A stretch of 64,000 nucleotides of DNA from Planctomycetota bacterium (GTDB lineage: Bacteria; Planctomycetota; UBA8108; UBA1146), in the NCBI GenBank assembly GCA_018694835.1, contig JABHOG010000007.1:37501-101500 (forward strand). Direction: 5' to 3'. Below, piece after piece: positions 31,008-41,344 of the stretch. A program made the translations under genes and the position numbers. Numbering within the stretch: position 1 is the first letter of the stretch; each line of letters starts with the position of its first letter. The notes under the pieces are model-generated. The model saw only the letters and a program-made list of their open reading frames with translations. It was not told the DNA's origin and did not search any database.

Positions 31008-32697
31008 GGGGCTCTATCCAGTCCTGCCCTTCATCGTGGGGGCCATCCTCTGTTCGATCTTGCGCGGGATCCCTCGTAAGATCATCGCTCTGGCGACCCC
31101 CGTCGTCGGCTTGCTCGGGTTGCTCGGCCTGCCCGACGGAGCCTCCTTCACCATCTCCTTCCTCGGCTTCGAACTGATCCTCGCCCAGGTCGACCGGCTC
31201 TCCTTCCTCTTTGCACTGCTCTTTCATATCGCCGGACTGATCGGCGTCATCTACGCCCTCCATGTCAAGAACCGGCTGGAGATCGGCTCGGCACTGCTCT
31301 ATGTCGGCAGTGCCATCGGCACGGTGCTGGCCGGCGATCTGGTGACGCTGTTTGTCGGCTGGGAACTGCTGGCGCTGACCTCTGCGTTCATCGTCTGGTC
31401 CCGAAACGATGATCGCTCGCGGGCGACCGGTTCGCGGTACCTCATCTTCCAGGTGCTGTCGGGACTGTCGCTGCTGGTCGGCATCCTGATCCACCACCAG
31501 GCGGGCGGCTCGCTGACCATCGCCGAGTTGGGTGTGCTCGATCTCTCATCACCAGGGGTGCCGTGGATCTTTCTCGCCTTCGGTATCAAGGCGGGCTTCC
31601 CGCTGCTCCATACCTGGATCATCGATACCTATCCGGCAGCGAGTGCCACCGGCACCGTGTTCCTGTCGGCGTTCACCACCAAGACGGCGGTCTACGCACT
31701 GGCGCGCTTCTTCCCCGGCACCGAAGAACTGATCCTCATCGGTGCGGCGATGACCATCTTTCCCATCTTCTATGCAGTGATCGAGAATGATCTGCGCAAG
31801 GTGCTCTCTTACAGCATGATCAACCAGATCGGTTTCATGGTGGTCGGCATCGGGATCGGTACCGAACTGGCGATCAATGGTGCGATCTCTCACGCCTTCA
31901 ACGACGTGCTGTTCAAGGGACTGCTGTTCATGTCGATGGGGGCGGTGCTGCATGTCACCGGCACGACCCGAGGCACCGACCTCGGGGGCCTGTGGAAGAA
32001 GATGCCGATCACCACGGTGTTGTGCCTGGTCGGAGCCGCCTCGATCTCCGCGGTGCCGCTCTTCAGCGGTTTCGTCAGCAAGTCGATGGTGATGGCTGCG
32101 GCGCTGCAAGAAGGGCACAGTTGGCTGTGGTTCCTGCTGCTCTTTGCTTCTGCTGGAGTACTCGAACACGCCGGCATCAAGATTCCCTACTTTGCCTTCT
32201 TCGCTCACGATTCGAAGCTGGAAGCCAAGGAACCACCGATCAACATGCTACTGGCGATGACCATCGGTGCGGCGCTGTGCATCTTCATCGGCTGTCGCCC
32301 CGATCTGCTCTACAACCTGCTGCCCTACCCCGTCGACTACCTGCCCTACACCACCACTCATGTGCTGACGCAGATGCAGTTGCTGCTGTTTGCCTCGCTG
32401 TCGGTGGTGGTGCTGATGAAGAGCGGCATCTACCCGCCAGAGTTGGTGCGCGAAAACCTCGACTTCGACGTGGTCTATCGCAAGGGCGGACGCATCCTCG
32501 GTTGGATCGTCAATAACCCGATCGCTCAGGGTATGACCGCACTCTCACAAACGGTGCTCGACCAGATCCCGGCGAAGATCCGCCAACTGGTCCAGAAGAT
32601 CCCCTCTTCCACGACGGTCCAGTGGCAGATGATACTGCCCGGACTGATGCTACTGCTGGCGCTGCTGGTGTTCCTGCTGGCGAACCTGTTTCAATAA
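31000..32697 (+). CDS. Proton-conducting antiporter subunit D-like #3
   Basis: IKAGFPLLHTWIIDTYPAASATGTVFLSAFTTKTAVYALARFF. Confidence 0.88.
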   Translation: MIEGLYPVLPFIVGAILCSILRGIPRKIIALATPVVGLLGLLGLPDGASFTISFLGFELILAQVDRLSFLFALLFHIAGLIGVIYALHVKNRLEIGSALLYVGSAIGTVLAGDLVTLFVGWELLALTSAFIVWSRNDDRSRATGSRYLIFQVLSGLSLLVGILIHHQAGGSLTIAELGVLDLSSPGVPWIFLAFGIKAGFPLLHTWIIDTYPAASATGTVFLSAFTTKTAVYALARFFPGTEELILIGAAMTIFPIFYAVIENDLRKVLSYSMINQIGFMVVGIGIGTELAINGAISHAFNDVLFKGLLFMSMGAVLHVTGTTRGTDLGGLWKKMPITTVLCLVGAASISAVPLFSGFVSKSMVMAAALQEGHSWLWFLLLFASAGVLEHAGIKIPYFAFFAHDSKLEAKEPPINMLLAMTIGAALCIFIGCRPDLLYNLLPYPVDYLPYTTTHVLTQMQLLLFASLSVVVLMKSGIYPPELVRENLDFDVVYRKGGRILGWIVNNPIAQGMTALSQTVLDQIPAKIRQLVQKIPSSTTVQWQMILPGLMLLLALLVFLLANLFQ

Positions 32698-32769
32698 TCC
32701 ACAGTGGTCGGCATCCCCATCGAACGGCTTGTGATCCCAGTTCGAAATCCAAATTCAAAATCGAACTTC

Positions 32770-33078
32770 TTACTTCGGGTCCTGGAACAGTTGGATCGTC
32801 AATACGATGGTGGCGATCAGGATCCACGGCTGAGGCAGGAAGTAGAGCGCAAAGATCCAGCGTCCATGATCAGAAAAGATGGCGTTATAGAGGATGGTGC
32901 TCAAGTTGACGTCGAATATAAAATCCAGCAGCGGATCGCTGATCCAGAAGATGGGTGCCACCGATTCGATCCCCAGCCACTTCGAAACTGTTGGCATCCA
33001 GACATCCACCCACAGATAGAGATCGCTGAGCGCACACGGGATCAGCCAGCCAAGGATATCCTGTTGACGTGGAGTCAC
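32770..33078 (-). CDS. Small membrane protein, start uncertain
   Basis: TPRQQDILGWLIPCALSDLYLWVDVWMPTVSK...DHGRWIFALYFLPQPWILIATIVLTIQLF; the longer ORF is out of frame across hemH. Confidence 0.5.
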   Translation of the reverse strand: MTPRQQDILGWLIPCALSDLYLWVDVWMPTVSKWLGIESVAPIFWISDPLLDFIFDVNLSTILYNAIFSDHGRWIFALYFLPQPWILIATIVLTIQLFQDPK

Positions 33079-33107
33079 TCCGTGTGCCGTCTTTCCAGTC
33101 TCTGCCG

Positions 33108-34172
33108 TTACTGCGGAACTACCCCATCGGAGGCGGCAGCGGCTTTCCTTTGCAGCGCTTCCGGGGCCATCTCGACGATGGCCTGCGCCCAGCGCGGATC
33201 GGCGTTGAGGCACGGGATCACCTCGAACTGTTTTCCGCCCGCTTTCATGAAGACCTCGCGCGCTGCCATGTCGATCTCCTCGATCGTCTCGAGGCAATCG
33301 GCGACGAAGGCGGGGCAGATGATCTTGAGGTTTTCGATGCCCTGCTGGGCGAGGCGCACGGCGGTCGGCTCGGTGGCCGGCTCGAGCCACGGGTCGTTGC
33401 CGAGGCGCGACTGGAACGCCACCGACCACTTCTCTTCGGGTAGGCCGAGATCCTCGGCGAGGTAACGGGCAGTGCGGCGGCAATGGGCGCGGTAGCACAT
33501 CGGGGTCGCCGGATGATCGGTGAAGCAGCAGTCTTCGGTCTTCAGACAGTAACAACCACTCGGGTCGCGCTTCTCGATGTGACGCACCGGCACACCGTGG
33601 AAGGAAATCAGCAGGTGATCCCACTGCCCCTCCAGATGTGGCGCCGTCACCTCTGCCAGGACCTTGCGGTAAAGGGGGTGATCATAGAAAGGTGGCAGGA
33701 AGTGAACCCGGATCGGATCGGCCATCTTTGACAGTTCTTCGAGTACCTGGGCCACCACCGTCTCGTAGGAACTCATCGAGTAGTGGGGATAGAGTGGTAC
33801 TACGATGGCTTCATCCGCTCCCGCCTGACCGATCTCATCGAGGGCACTGGCGATCGACGGGTTGCCGTAGCGCATTCCCAGCGCCACCGGCCCGCCCCAC
33901 CGTTCACCGACCTCCTCAGCCAGTTTCTGTGAGGTGACGATCAGCGGAGAGCCTTCATCGGTCCACACCTTGCGGTACGCCTCCGCGGACTTCTTCGGAC
34001 GGGTGTTGAGGATGATTCCCTTGACCAGCAATGCCCTCAGCAGGTAGGGAAGATCGATGACCCGCTCGTCCATCAGGAACTGATCGAGATACCTCCGCAC
34101 CGCCGGCACGGTCGGTTCATCGGGAGAACCCAGGTTGATGAGCAACAAGGCCGGGGTACTGGTGGATGACAT
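33108..34172 (-). CDS. hemH: Ferrochelatase
   Basis: ALLLINLGSPDEPTVPAVRRYLDQFLMDERVIDLP; ISFHGVPVRHIEK; FQSRLGNDPWLEP. Confidence 0.93.
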   Translation of the reverse strand: MSSTSTPALLLINLGSPDEPTVPAVRRYLDQFLMDERVIDLPYLLRALLVKGIILNTRPKKSAEAYRKVWTDEGSPLIVTSQKLAEEVGERWGGPVALGMRYGNPSIASALDEIGQAGADEAIVVPLYPHYSMSSYETVVAQVLEELSKMADPIRVHFLPPFYDHPLYRKVLAEVTAPHLEGQWDHLLISFHGVPVRHIEKRDPSGCYCLKTEDCCFTDHPATPMCYRAHCRRTARYLAEDLGLPEEKWSVAFQSRLGNDPWLEPATEPTAVRLAQQGIENLKIICPAFVADCLETIEEIDMAAREVFMKAGGKQFEVIPCLNADPRWAQAIVEMAPEALQRKAAAASDGVVPQ

Positions 34173-34190
34173 CCTGCTCCTCGTCGAGTT

Positions 34191-34778
34191 CTAGTAGCTG
34201 TAGCCCAGTCCGACATGGACCGATTCGCTGAAGGTGCCATAACCGGCATCGATGACCCAGCCATCGCCGATTCGGATCAGCGACCCGAAAGTCAGGTGCA
34301 GATCGGAAGAAGTCCCGGCATCGTTGTGATAGTAACCGGTCGGACTCAGGAGCAGGTCTCCATCGAACCTCTCCTCCCAGCGCGACACACTGCCGACTCC
34401 AAGGCCTCCGTAGACCGCCACGTGCTCGTTGAATTTCCAGGTCGGTCCCACCGCGATGGTCAGTCCGTGCTGCTCTCGCGCTGTGACCGGATCTCCGGTA
34501 GAAGAGACCGGAAGGCTCTGGTATTCGACTCCAGAGACTGTTCCGCTGAAGGCGGCTTGCAACTGCAAGAAGACTCCCAGTTGCTGATCTCGAAACCAGT
34601 ACCCCGAGAGCCCGATCCCGGTGTCCTCGACACGGGACTTCGGTTCGAAGACCTGAAAGACCGCCGCCTGCTCACCACCCGGAACAGGAAGTACCATGCA
34701 ACCCGGCAGTCCTACGCTGGCGATCAGCAGGAAATACACCCAGCAGGGGACTAATGGTGTGGATTTCCTCGCTGCCAT
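34191..34778 (-). CDS. Hypothetical lipoprotein / outer-membrane beta-barrel-like
   Basis: Lipobox VGLPGC; alternating aromatic beta-strand pattern, C-terminal GLGYSY. Confidence 0.6.
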   Translation of the reverse strand: MAARKSTPLVPCWVYFLLIASVGLPGCMVLPVPGGEQAAVFQVFEPKSRVEDTGIGLSGYWFRDQQLGVFLQLQAAFSGTVSGVEYQSLPVSSTGDPVTAREQHGLTIAVGPTWKFNEHVAVYGGLGVGSVSRWEERFDGDLLLSPTGYYHNDAGTSSDLHLTFGSLIRIGDGWVIDAGYGTFSESVHVGLGYSY

Positions 34779-34968
34779 GACGGCTCTCCTTCGGGAACGT
34801 GCCCATCTAGAACGAACTCTTGGCCAGGATCGTGCCCCGACTGGAGCAGGGTCGCAAGAGCAGTATCCCGGTTCCTCTTCGCCACTCGACCCGGGAATGC
34901 CCCGTAGTCGTCAGTCTCCCGTTCCAACCTCCATTTCCTCGGGTATCCTCTTTCGCTGGAGGGGTGAG

Positions 34969-35895
34969 ATGTCGATTCTCGATACCGATGTCGGACAGTG
35001 CTGGAATCGAGGGCGGCAACGACTCGGTCTTCCCGAGAGCGCCACTCCATTACTCGATCAACTCCACCTCCCCTTCGTCAAATCGCTACAGCAATGGCAC
35101 CAGCGAAAATCTGCGCCAGTAGTGGTCGGCCTGCAGGGATGTCAGGGAGCGGGCAAGAGCACCCTGTGTGAACTGGTGGTGCCGCTGGCCCAGGATCTGT
35201 TCGATCTGAAGGTCGCCATCGTTGCGCTCGATGATGTTTATCTTCCGCTCCAGCAAAGACAGCAACTGGCACAGCAAAGACACCCCCTGTGGATCACACG
35301 AGGAGTCCCGGGAACCCACGACACCGAGCTCGCCTGCGAGATCATCGGTGCACTGGCCGATCCGGCCGGCGCAGCGGCCACTATTCCCCACTTCGACAAG
35401 GGAATCGATGACCGACTGCCGACGACCCAGTCGAGCCGGATCACCGGCCCCTACGATGTGGTGATCTTCGAGGGATGGTGTACCGGGCTCGGTGCCTGCG
35501 CCGAGTTTGACTGGGAAACCCCCATCAATGATCTCGAAAGATCTGAAGATGCCGACATGGTGTGGCGGAAGCGGATCCGCGATCAACTGGCCGGCCCCTA
35601 CCAGCAGTTGTTTGGTCTCTTCGACCACCTGGCAATCCTCAAGGTCCCCTCTTGGGAAACGGTTTCCCTCTGGCGTGGCCAGCAGGAGGCTCGCCTGAGA
35701 GCAGACCGGGGCCACGACGCCAGCCGCTCGATGGATGCTGCTGCACTACAGAGATTTCTCGATCACTACGAAAGATTGACCCGTTGGACCATCGAGACCC
35801 TGCCTGCGGTGGCGGATTTCGTGGCCGACATCGCCGAGGATCGATCGATCGTATCGATCCAGACCAACCAGAAAACTCCTGGATGGAACCTTTGA
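34969..35895 (+). CDS. P-loop kinase, D-glycerate 3-kinase-like
   Basis: GLQGCQGAGKSTLCELV (Walker A), ALDDVYLPLQQRQQLAQQRHPLWITRGVPGTHD, FEGWCTGLG. Confidence 0.8.
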   Translation: MSILDTDVGQCWNRGRQRLGLPESATPLLDQLHLPFVKSLQQWHQRKSAPVVVGLQGCQGAGKSTLCELVVPLAQDLFDLKVAIVALDDVYLPLQQRQQLAQQRHPLWITRGVPGTHDTELACEIIGALADPAGAAATIPHFDKGIDDRLPTTQSSRITGPYDVVIFEGWCTGLGACAEFDWETPINDLERSEDADMVWRKRIRDQLAGPYQQLFGLFDHLAILKVPSWETVSLWRGQQEARLRADRGHDASRSMDAAALQRFLDHYERLTRWTIETLPAVADFVADIAEDRSIVSIQTNQKTPGWNL

Positions 35896-35921
35896 ATCCA
35901 TCTCTGAAAAGAGCAGAGCCG

Positions 35922-38900
35922 ATGAATGAGAAGCGCACCACTGATCCGATCGTTGCCGTGAATTCGTTGGCCATCTCGTTGCGTGGCCTGCTGTGGCTGG
36001 CGATTTCGTGGTCGATCACGACCGGAGCATCGGCCCAGGAACTGACATGGACCGAGTTGTTTGATGGCCACAGCCTGGCGGGCTGGAGTGGCGATTCGAA
36101 GTTGTGGCAAGTCGAAGATGGAGTGATCGTCGGCGAGGGCCCGGCAGGAGGTCCGGTGCCCCGGAGCGACTACTTGTGGCACGAGTCGACCTGGAATGAC
36201 TTCGTACTGGAGGCTCACTTTCGCCTCCAGGGCGGCAACAGCGGCATCCAGTACCGCAGCCGGCGCGCTGCCGATGGCGAGGCGATCGGATACCAGGCAG
36301 ACCTCGACGCCGCCAATCAATACTCGGGGATGCTCTACGAATCGCGCGGTCGAGGGATTGCAGTGCCGCGCGGTGAAGTGGCCACCTTGGCGGCGGATGG
36401 CACTCGCGATGTGATCGGTTTCCATCCCGATGCCGAGAGCGCCATCGAACGCCTCTCCGATGGCAACTGGCACCAGATGCGGATCATCGCCCACGGCTCA
36501 TCGATTCGACATGAGATCGATGGTACCCCCGTCTGTGCCTTCACCGATGGATCCACCGAGGCGGTGACCGGCGGCCAGATCGGACTGCAGATTCATGGCG
36601 GTGGACCGATGAAGGTCGAATGGAAATCGATCCGGGCGCGCCAATGGCAGCCGCTGGACGGCGACCCGGTGCTCGATTGTGCTCGAATCACCCGACCGCT
36701 GGAGGCTCAACCGCCCCGCTGGATCTGGGCCGAGGGCAAGAGAGACGACGATGTACAGGTCGAACTGGTCCGCAGTTTTGTCGTCGAGCAGCCGGTCGAG
36801 GCGTCGCTGACGATGAGTGGCGATAACCACTTCGTCGCATTCCTCGACGGGGTTCAGATCCTCAAGGGCGATGACTGGGCGAAGCCTGCTCGCACCATCA
36901 TCGAGAAGTTGATCGAGGGAACTCACCAGTTGCGGATCCTCTGCACCAATGATGGGGGTCCTGCAGCACTGGCGGGAGTGCTCGCCTGGACCCGAGATGA
37001 TGGAACCGTGGTCTCCATCGTCACCGACTCGCAGTGGCGTCACCTCGAGGATGGAACCGAGAAGCCGGTGCGAATCCTCGGAGATGTGGGCGCCGGCACC
37101 GCTCCCTGGGGAGATATCGGCCTCACCCCCGGCGGATCGGTCACTCGCTGGAGCCTTCCCCAGGGGTTTCAAGCGGAGATTCTCCACCATGTCGACAAGG
37201 CCGATGGCTCCTGGGTGTGTATCGCCAGCGAAGGTCCGGGGAAGTTCATCGCATCTCCGCAACGGGGGGTGCTGAAGCGAGTGGTCATCGACGAAGCGGG
37301 AGTGACCGTCACCGATTGTGCGGCCCTTGGCGATGCCCAGGGATTGTTGCTGGTCGATGGAGATCTGTGGGTTCATGTCCACGGTCACCGCAAGGATCGG
37401 GGTGGATTATGGATCCTCTCCGATCCCGATGGAGACGGCTTCTACGATCAGGAGAAGCGCCTGTCGGCGATGGGGCCCGGTGGCGAACATGGCGTTCACG
37501 CGCTGGTGCGCGGTCCCGATGGAGATGTCTGGACCGTGGTCGGCAATCACATCGATGTACCGGAGTCGCTGTTGACTCGCGATCGCTACCGTCACTGGCA
37601 AGAGGATCTGATCCTGCCGCGACTGTGGGATCCCAATGGTCATGCCGTCGGGCACCTCGCTCCTGCCGGACAGGTGCTTCGCATCGATCCAAAGACCCTC
37701 GAGTGGGAGCGCGTCGCGGGAGGCTTTCGCAACTCCTATGACCTGGCGTTCCACCACGACGGATCGCTCTTCACCTACGATGCCGACATGGAATGGGATG
37801 TGGGCACTCCCTGGTACCGTTCACCGAGAGTGGTCGAGGTGGTCTCCGGTGGTGAGGCGGGCTGGCGCGGCGGCGACGGCAAGTGGCCCGATGGTATTCC
37901 CGACGCGGTGATGCCATCGGTCGAGACCGACCTCTCCTCCCCGACTGGAGTCTCCTCCGGACTCGAAGGGAACTTTCCCGGCCGCTGGCGCCATGCCATC
38001 TACATCGCAGACTGGGCCTACGGTCGCATCCTGGCCTACTTCCCACAGGAGCACGGCGCCGGCTGGCGAGGCCGCGCAGAACCGTTCGCCGCGGCTGCCG
38101 CATTCAATGTCGCCGACATGGTGTTCGGTGACGACGGCGCCCTCTACGGAGTCACCGGTGGACGCGGCACCGCCAGCACCCTCTTTCGTATCCGGGCGGA
38201 AGGTGACGATCGTGATCCGATGGCACCCCCCACCACCGATCGGGGTCGCCAGGCCAGGGCACTCAAGAAACAGCTGGAAGCGGGACATCTACAACCGGAC
38301 GAGGATCTGTTGACCCTCAGCTGGAGTCACCTGTCGCATCGAGACGTGGCGATCGGATATGCCGCTCGCGTGGCCATCGAACAGTTCCCCCCCTCTCGCT
38401 GGAGAGAGTGGGCTCTCGACCCCGCATCCAGTGCCGGATCGATCGGTCTGTTGACGCTGGCTCGAGTCGGGGAGGAGATCGACCGAGACCCCCTGCTCGA
38501 ACGATTGTGCGACCTCCCTCCGGCGAATGACCGACGCCAACTACTCGAAGAGCTGCGCGTCGTCACCGTCGCCATCGCCCGTCTGGGTGACCCTGCAGGA
38601 GCGACCCGCCAGCGACTGCTGGCGCGCTTTGACAACAACTTCCCCAGTCCAGATCTGGCCGAAAATCGCCTCCGAGGAGATCTGCTGGTGCGCCTTTCCG
38701 CGCCCGCTTTGACCGCGCGCATCCTCGACTGGATGGACGCCGAAGCGGATGCGGCAGAGGGACTGGCGGCCCTGCGGCTGCTGCGATTCATGAAGCCGGA
38801 CGAAGCCCAGCAACTACGCATCTCCGCGGCGTTGAAGCGAATCCGCGGCCGCAGCGGAGGCAACAGTTTGCGTGGCTTTGCCGATCAGATGGTACGACAA

Positions 38901-39476
38901 CTCGATGATGGTTCTGGAGTGCTGTCGCCCCCCCCACAGGAAGCACCGGTTCTTCCCGATCCAGTGACCCACTGGACCGAAACCACGCTGCTCGCTGCAG
39001 TGCGCCAGCCGGGCGGCGATGCCAAGCGTGGTCAACTCGCCTTCGAGAAGGCGCTCTGTAGCCGCTGCCATCGTTTTCAACAGCTGGGCGGTGGTGCCGG
39101 CCCCGATCTGACCGGAGTCCGTGCACGCTTCTCCGACCTCGACCTGATCCGGTCGATTCTCACCCCATCTCGTGACATCTCCGACCAGTACCACTGGAGC
39201 ATCGTCACCACCGAGGACGATCTGGCCGTGGGCCGCATCCTGCGACGAGATCCAGATTCTCTGGTGCTCAATACCGATCCGTTTGGATACCAACCGCTGA
39301 CCCTGAGCGGGAAGGTGATCTCTATCGAGGCGTCTCCCGACTCGCCGATGCCCAACGGATTGATCGACACCCTTGATGAAGGTCAGGTACGAGATCTTTG
39401 GCTGTATCTCGGCAACTCCTCCCGGCCGGGTTCAGGGAATAGCCACCTGCGCAAAAATGGCCAGCAAGGACAATAG
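35922..39476 (+). CDS. Secreted DUF1080 + PVC-type dehydrogenase-like + haem-binding (CxxCH) protein
   Basis: LTWTELFDGHSLAGW (DUF1080); LPQGFQAEILH; C-terminal CSRCHRFQQLGGGAGPDLTGV. Confidence 0.85.
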   Translation: MNEKRTTDPIVAVNSLAISLRGLLWLAISWSITTGASAQELTWTELFDGHSLAGWSGDSKLWQVEDGVIVGEGPAGGPVPRSDYLWHESTWNDFVLEAHFRLQGGNSGIQYRSRRAADGEAIGYQADLDAANQYSGMLYESRGRGIAVPRGEVATLAADGTRDVIGFHPDAESAIERLSDGNWHQMRIIAHGSSIRHEIDGTPVCAFTDGSTEAVTGGQIGLQIHGGGPMKVEWKSIRARQWQPLDGDPVLDCARITRPLEAQPPRWIWAEGKRDDDVQVELVRSFVVEQPVEASLTMSGDNHFVAFLDGVQILKGDDWAKPARTIIEKLIEGTHQLRILCTNDGGPAALAGVLAWTRDDGTVVSIVTDSQWRHLEDGTEKPVRILGDVGAGTAPWGDIGLTPGGSVTRWSLPQGFQAEILHHVDKADGSWVCIASEGPGKFIASPQRGVLKRVVIDEAGVTVTDCAALGDAQGLLLVDGDLWVHVHGHRKDRGGLWILSDPDGDGFYDQEKRLSAMGPGGEHGVHALVRGPDGDVWTVVGNHIDVPESLLTRDRYRHWQEDLILPRLWDPNGHAVGHLAPAGQVLRIDPKTLEWERVAGGFRNSYDLAFHHDGSLFTYDADMEWDVGTPWYRSPRVVEVVSGGEAGWRGGDGKWPDGIPDAVMPSVETDLSSPTGVSSGLEGNFPGRWRHAIYIADWAYGRILAYFPQEHGAGWRGRAEPFAAAAAFNVADMVFGDDGALYGVTGGRGTASTLFRIRAEGDDRDPMAPPTTDRGRQARALKKQLEAGHLQPDEDLLTLSWSHLSHRDVAIGYAARVAIEQFPPSRWREWALDPASSAGSIGLLTLARVGEEIDRDPLLERLCDLPPANDRRQLLEELRVVTVAIARLGDPAGATRQRLLARFDNNFPSPDLAENRLRGDLLVRLSAPALTARILDWMDAEADAAEGLAALRLLRFMKPDEAQQLRISAALKRIRGRSGGNSLRGFADQMVRQLDDGSGVLSPPPQEAPVLPDPVTHWTETTLLAAVRQPGGDAKRGQLAFEKALCSRCHRFQQLGGGAGPDLTGVRARFSDLDLIRSILTPSRDISDQYHWSIVTTEDDLAVGRILRRDPDSLVLNTDPFGYQPLTLSGKVISIEASPDSPMPNGLIDTLDEGQVRDLWLYLGNSSRPGSGNSHLRKNGQQGQ

Positions 39477-39514
39477 AAGCGGCTTTATTATCCAGTAATT
39501 ACAGATAACACACC
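39228..39514. repeat. Direct repeat copy A (3' end of the DUF1080/haem gene plus downstream)
   Basis: Aligns base by base to 41345-41631, about 19 mismatches by hand count. Confidence 0.93.
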
Positions 39515-39630
39515 TGCTTGTCAGGCCAGAATTAGGATGGCAGGCTTCGATACACGATAGAATCGCCCCCCCCCTGCACACCCGGTTCCAGTGGGGGAAT
39601 ACGATCCACCACCCTTCGAAAAGGAACGAA

Positions 39631-40986
39631 ATGATTCGCACCTCCATCCTCTGCGGCGTCCTGATTGCCGCCTTCAACACCACATCAGTTCTCGGCCAGG
39701 ATACCCAAGAGGGGATTGAGACCGAAGCCCGCACCCTCATTCAGAAGATGACCGACTTCTACAAGACCCTGGATGGCGCTCAGTTCAAGAGCGTGATGAC
39801 GATGAAGGCCCCGCAGTTGCCGGGACCGATGGAGCAGACCTCGACGGTCAAGCTGCAAAGACCCAACAAGTTCGCGAGCATGTCGGAGGAATCAATGATG
39901 ATGGGCGGCGTGGATGCCGCCAGCGACGGTTCGGAAATGACCGTCGGCATCTCGATGTTCAAGATCTACACGCGGACACCCGCGCTCAAGAGCTTTGACG
40001 CCATGATCAAGGCGATGAATCCCGAACAAGGCGGACAACCCGACCATACCGCCATGATGCTCGGCCAGGACCCGGGACTCTCATTCGGCATCATGCTCTT
40101 CTCATCGAATGCCCTCGAGAAGATGATGGATGACGCCAGTGCCGTCTCGATCGCCGGCGAGGAGAAGTTCGATGGCATCGATTCAACCAGGATCAAGTTC
40201 CGGTTGACCGAGGAGCAGGTGGCGGAAGACACCATGAACCCGCTGGCAAACGTCGATCTCTGGATTGCCAAGGGTGACAAGCCCTGGATCCTGGGTATCC
40301 GACCCGACAATTCGATGATGGCCAACGACCCCATGATGGCCGGCATGGAGATGACCATCGCCTTCCAGGGGTGGGCGCAGGGCAAACAAGACAACGCTGC
40401 ATTCGACTTTGTTCCTGGCGAGGACTGGAAGAAGGTCGACAACCTGATGGAAGCCGCGATGGGTGAAACCGGCGACATGGGCGAGGGTTTCATGGAAATC
40501 CCCGAGGACATGGAGTTTGAAGAGCCTGAGCACCCCACCCTGGGAATGGCCGCCCCCGACTTCAGCCTCAAGACCCTGCGGACCGACAAGACCGTCACCC
40601 TCGAATCACTTCGAGGCAAGGTCGTCGTTCTCGACTTCTGGGCCACCTGGTGCGGCCCCTGCGTGGCGGGCCTGCCCACCATGCAGAAGGTGACCGACGC
40701 CTTCAAGGACCGAGGTGTGGTCTTCTACGGCATCAACCTGCTCGAACCCGCGGCCCGGGTGCAGAGCTTCGTCGACAAGAAGAAGTGGACCTTCTCCGTC
40801 CTTCTCGACGAGAAGGGCGAAGTCGCCAAACAGTACAAGGTCAACGGTATTCCCCACTCGATCGTGATCGGCAAGGACGGGAAGATCCTCAACGTCCACG
40901 TCGGCTTCGGTGGGGCTGAAGTGCTTGAAAAGCAGCTGACCGAGGAACTCAAAGCCGCCCTCGAGGCGACGCCCTCGACCGGCTGA
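39631..40986 (+). CDS. Redoxin/TlpA-like protein with N-terminal DUF2092-like domain
   Basis: FWATWCGPCVAGLPTMQKV; GIPHSIVIGKDGKI; signal peptide. Confidence 0.85.
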   Translation: MIRTSILCGVLIAAFNTTSVLGQDTQEGIETEARTLIQKMTDFYKTLDGAQFKSVMTMKAPQLPGPMEQTSTVKLQRPNKFASMSEESMMMGGVDAASDGSEMTVGISMFKIYTRTPALKSFDAMIKAMNPEQGGQPDHTAMMLGQDPGLSFGIMLFSSNALEKMMDDASAVSIAGEEKFDGIDSTRIKFRLTEEQVAEDTMNPLANVDLWIAKGDKPWILGIRPDNSMMANDPMMAGMEMTIAFQGWAQGKQDNAAFDFVPGEDWKKVDNLMEAAMGETGDMGEGFMEIPEDMEFEEPEHPTLGMAAPDFSLKTLRTDKTVTLESLRGKVVVLDFWATWCGPCVAGLPTMQKVTDAFKDRGVVFYGINLLEPAARVQSFVDKKKWTFSVLLDEKGEVAKQYKVNGIPHSIVIGKDGKILNVHVGFGGAEVLEKQLTEELKAALEATPSTG

Positions 40987-41018
40987 ACCCCGAACACGGC
41001 TGATACTGAATCCACATG

Positions 41019-41053
41019 AAGACGCGCGTCCCATTCGGGCGCGCGTCTTTTTC
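41019..41053. terminator. Intrinsic (bidirectional) terminator after the TlpA-like gene
   Basis: aagacgcgcg-tcccattcggg-cgcgcgtctt followed by ttt. Confidence 0.8.
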
Positions 41054-41310
41054 ATGAACATGAACTCGGCAACGTCCAGCGACCACCAGATCGGCAGCAG
41101 GACCCGCGCCAGAAGTTGCATGAGCACCAGCGCCATCAGGCCGGTGATCAGATCGTCCACCAGGATGCCGAAACCACCGCGAAGCCTTTCGAGGCTCCGT
41201 GCCGGTGGCGGTTTCAGAATGTCGAAGAACCGAAAGGCGAGGAAAGCGATCACGGCAAGCGTGAGATTCCAGGCGAAGGGCCCCATCGGTGCCGGGAGCA
41301 CGCCATGGCA
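41054..41310 (-). pseudogene. Phosphatidylglycerophosphatase A (PgpA) C-terminal fragment
   Basis: LAFRFFDILKPPPARSLERLRGGFGILVDDLITGLMALVLMQLL matches the PgpA FR.FDI.KP...GG.GI..DD...G pattern; no N-terminus, abuts repeat copy B. Confidence 0.65.
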
Positions 41311-41344
41311 GTGCGACCAGAGCCACGCACTGACCGGCAACCTC

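Noticed and set aside
30577-31497. 306-aa minus-strand ORF
   Set aside because: Low-plausibility Gln/Asp/Arg-rich antisense of Mrp-like genes.
33108-34172. Cys-rich insert in ferrochelatase (GCYCLKTEDCC...CYRAHC) as a novel metal site
   Set aside because: I recall similar Cys-rich inserts in other bacterial ferrochelatases; not distinctive enough without an alignment.
39515-41344. Transposon between the direct repeats
   Set aside because: No transposase, integrase or terminal inverted repeats; repeats are far too long for a target-site duplication.
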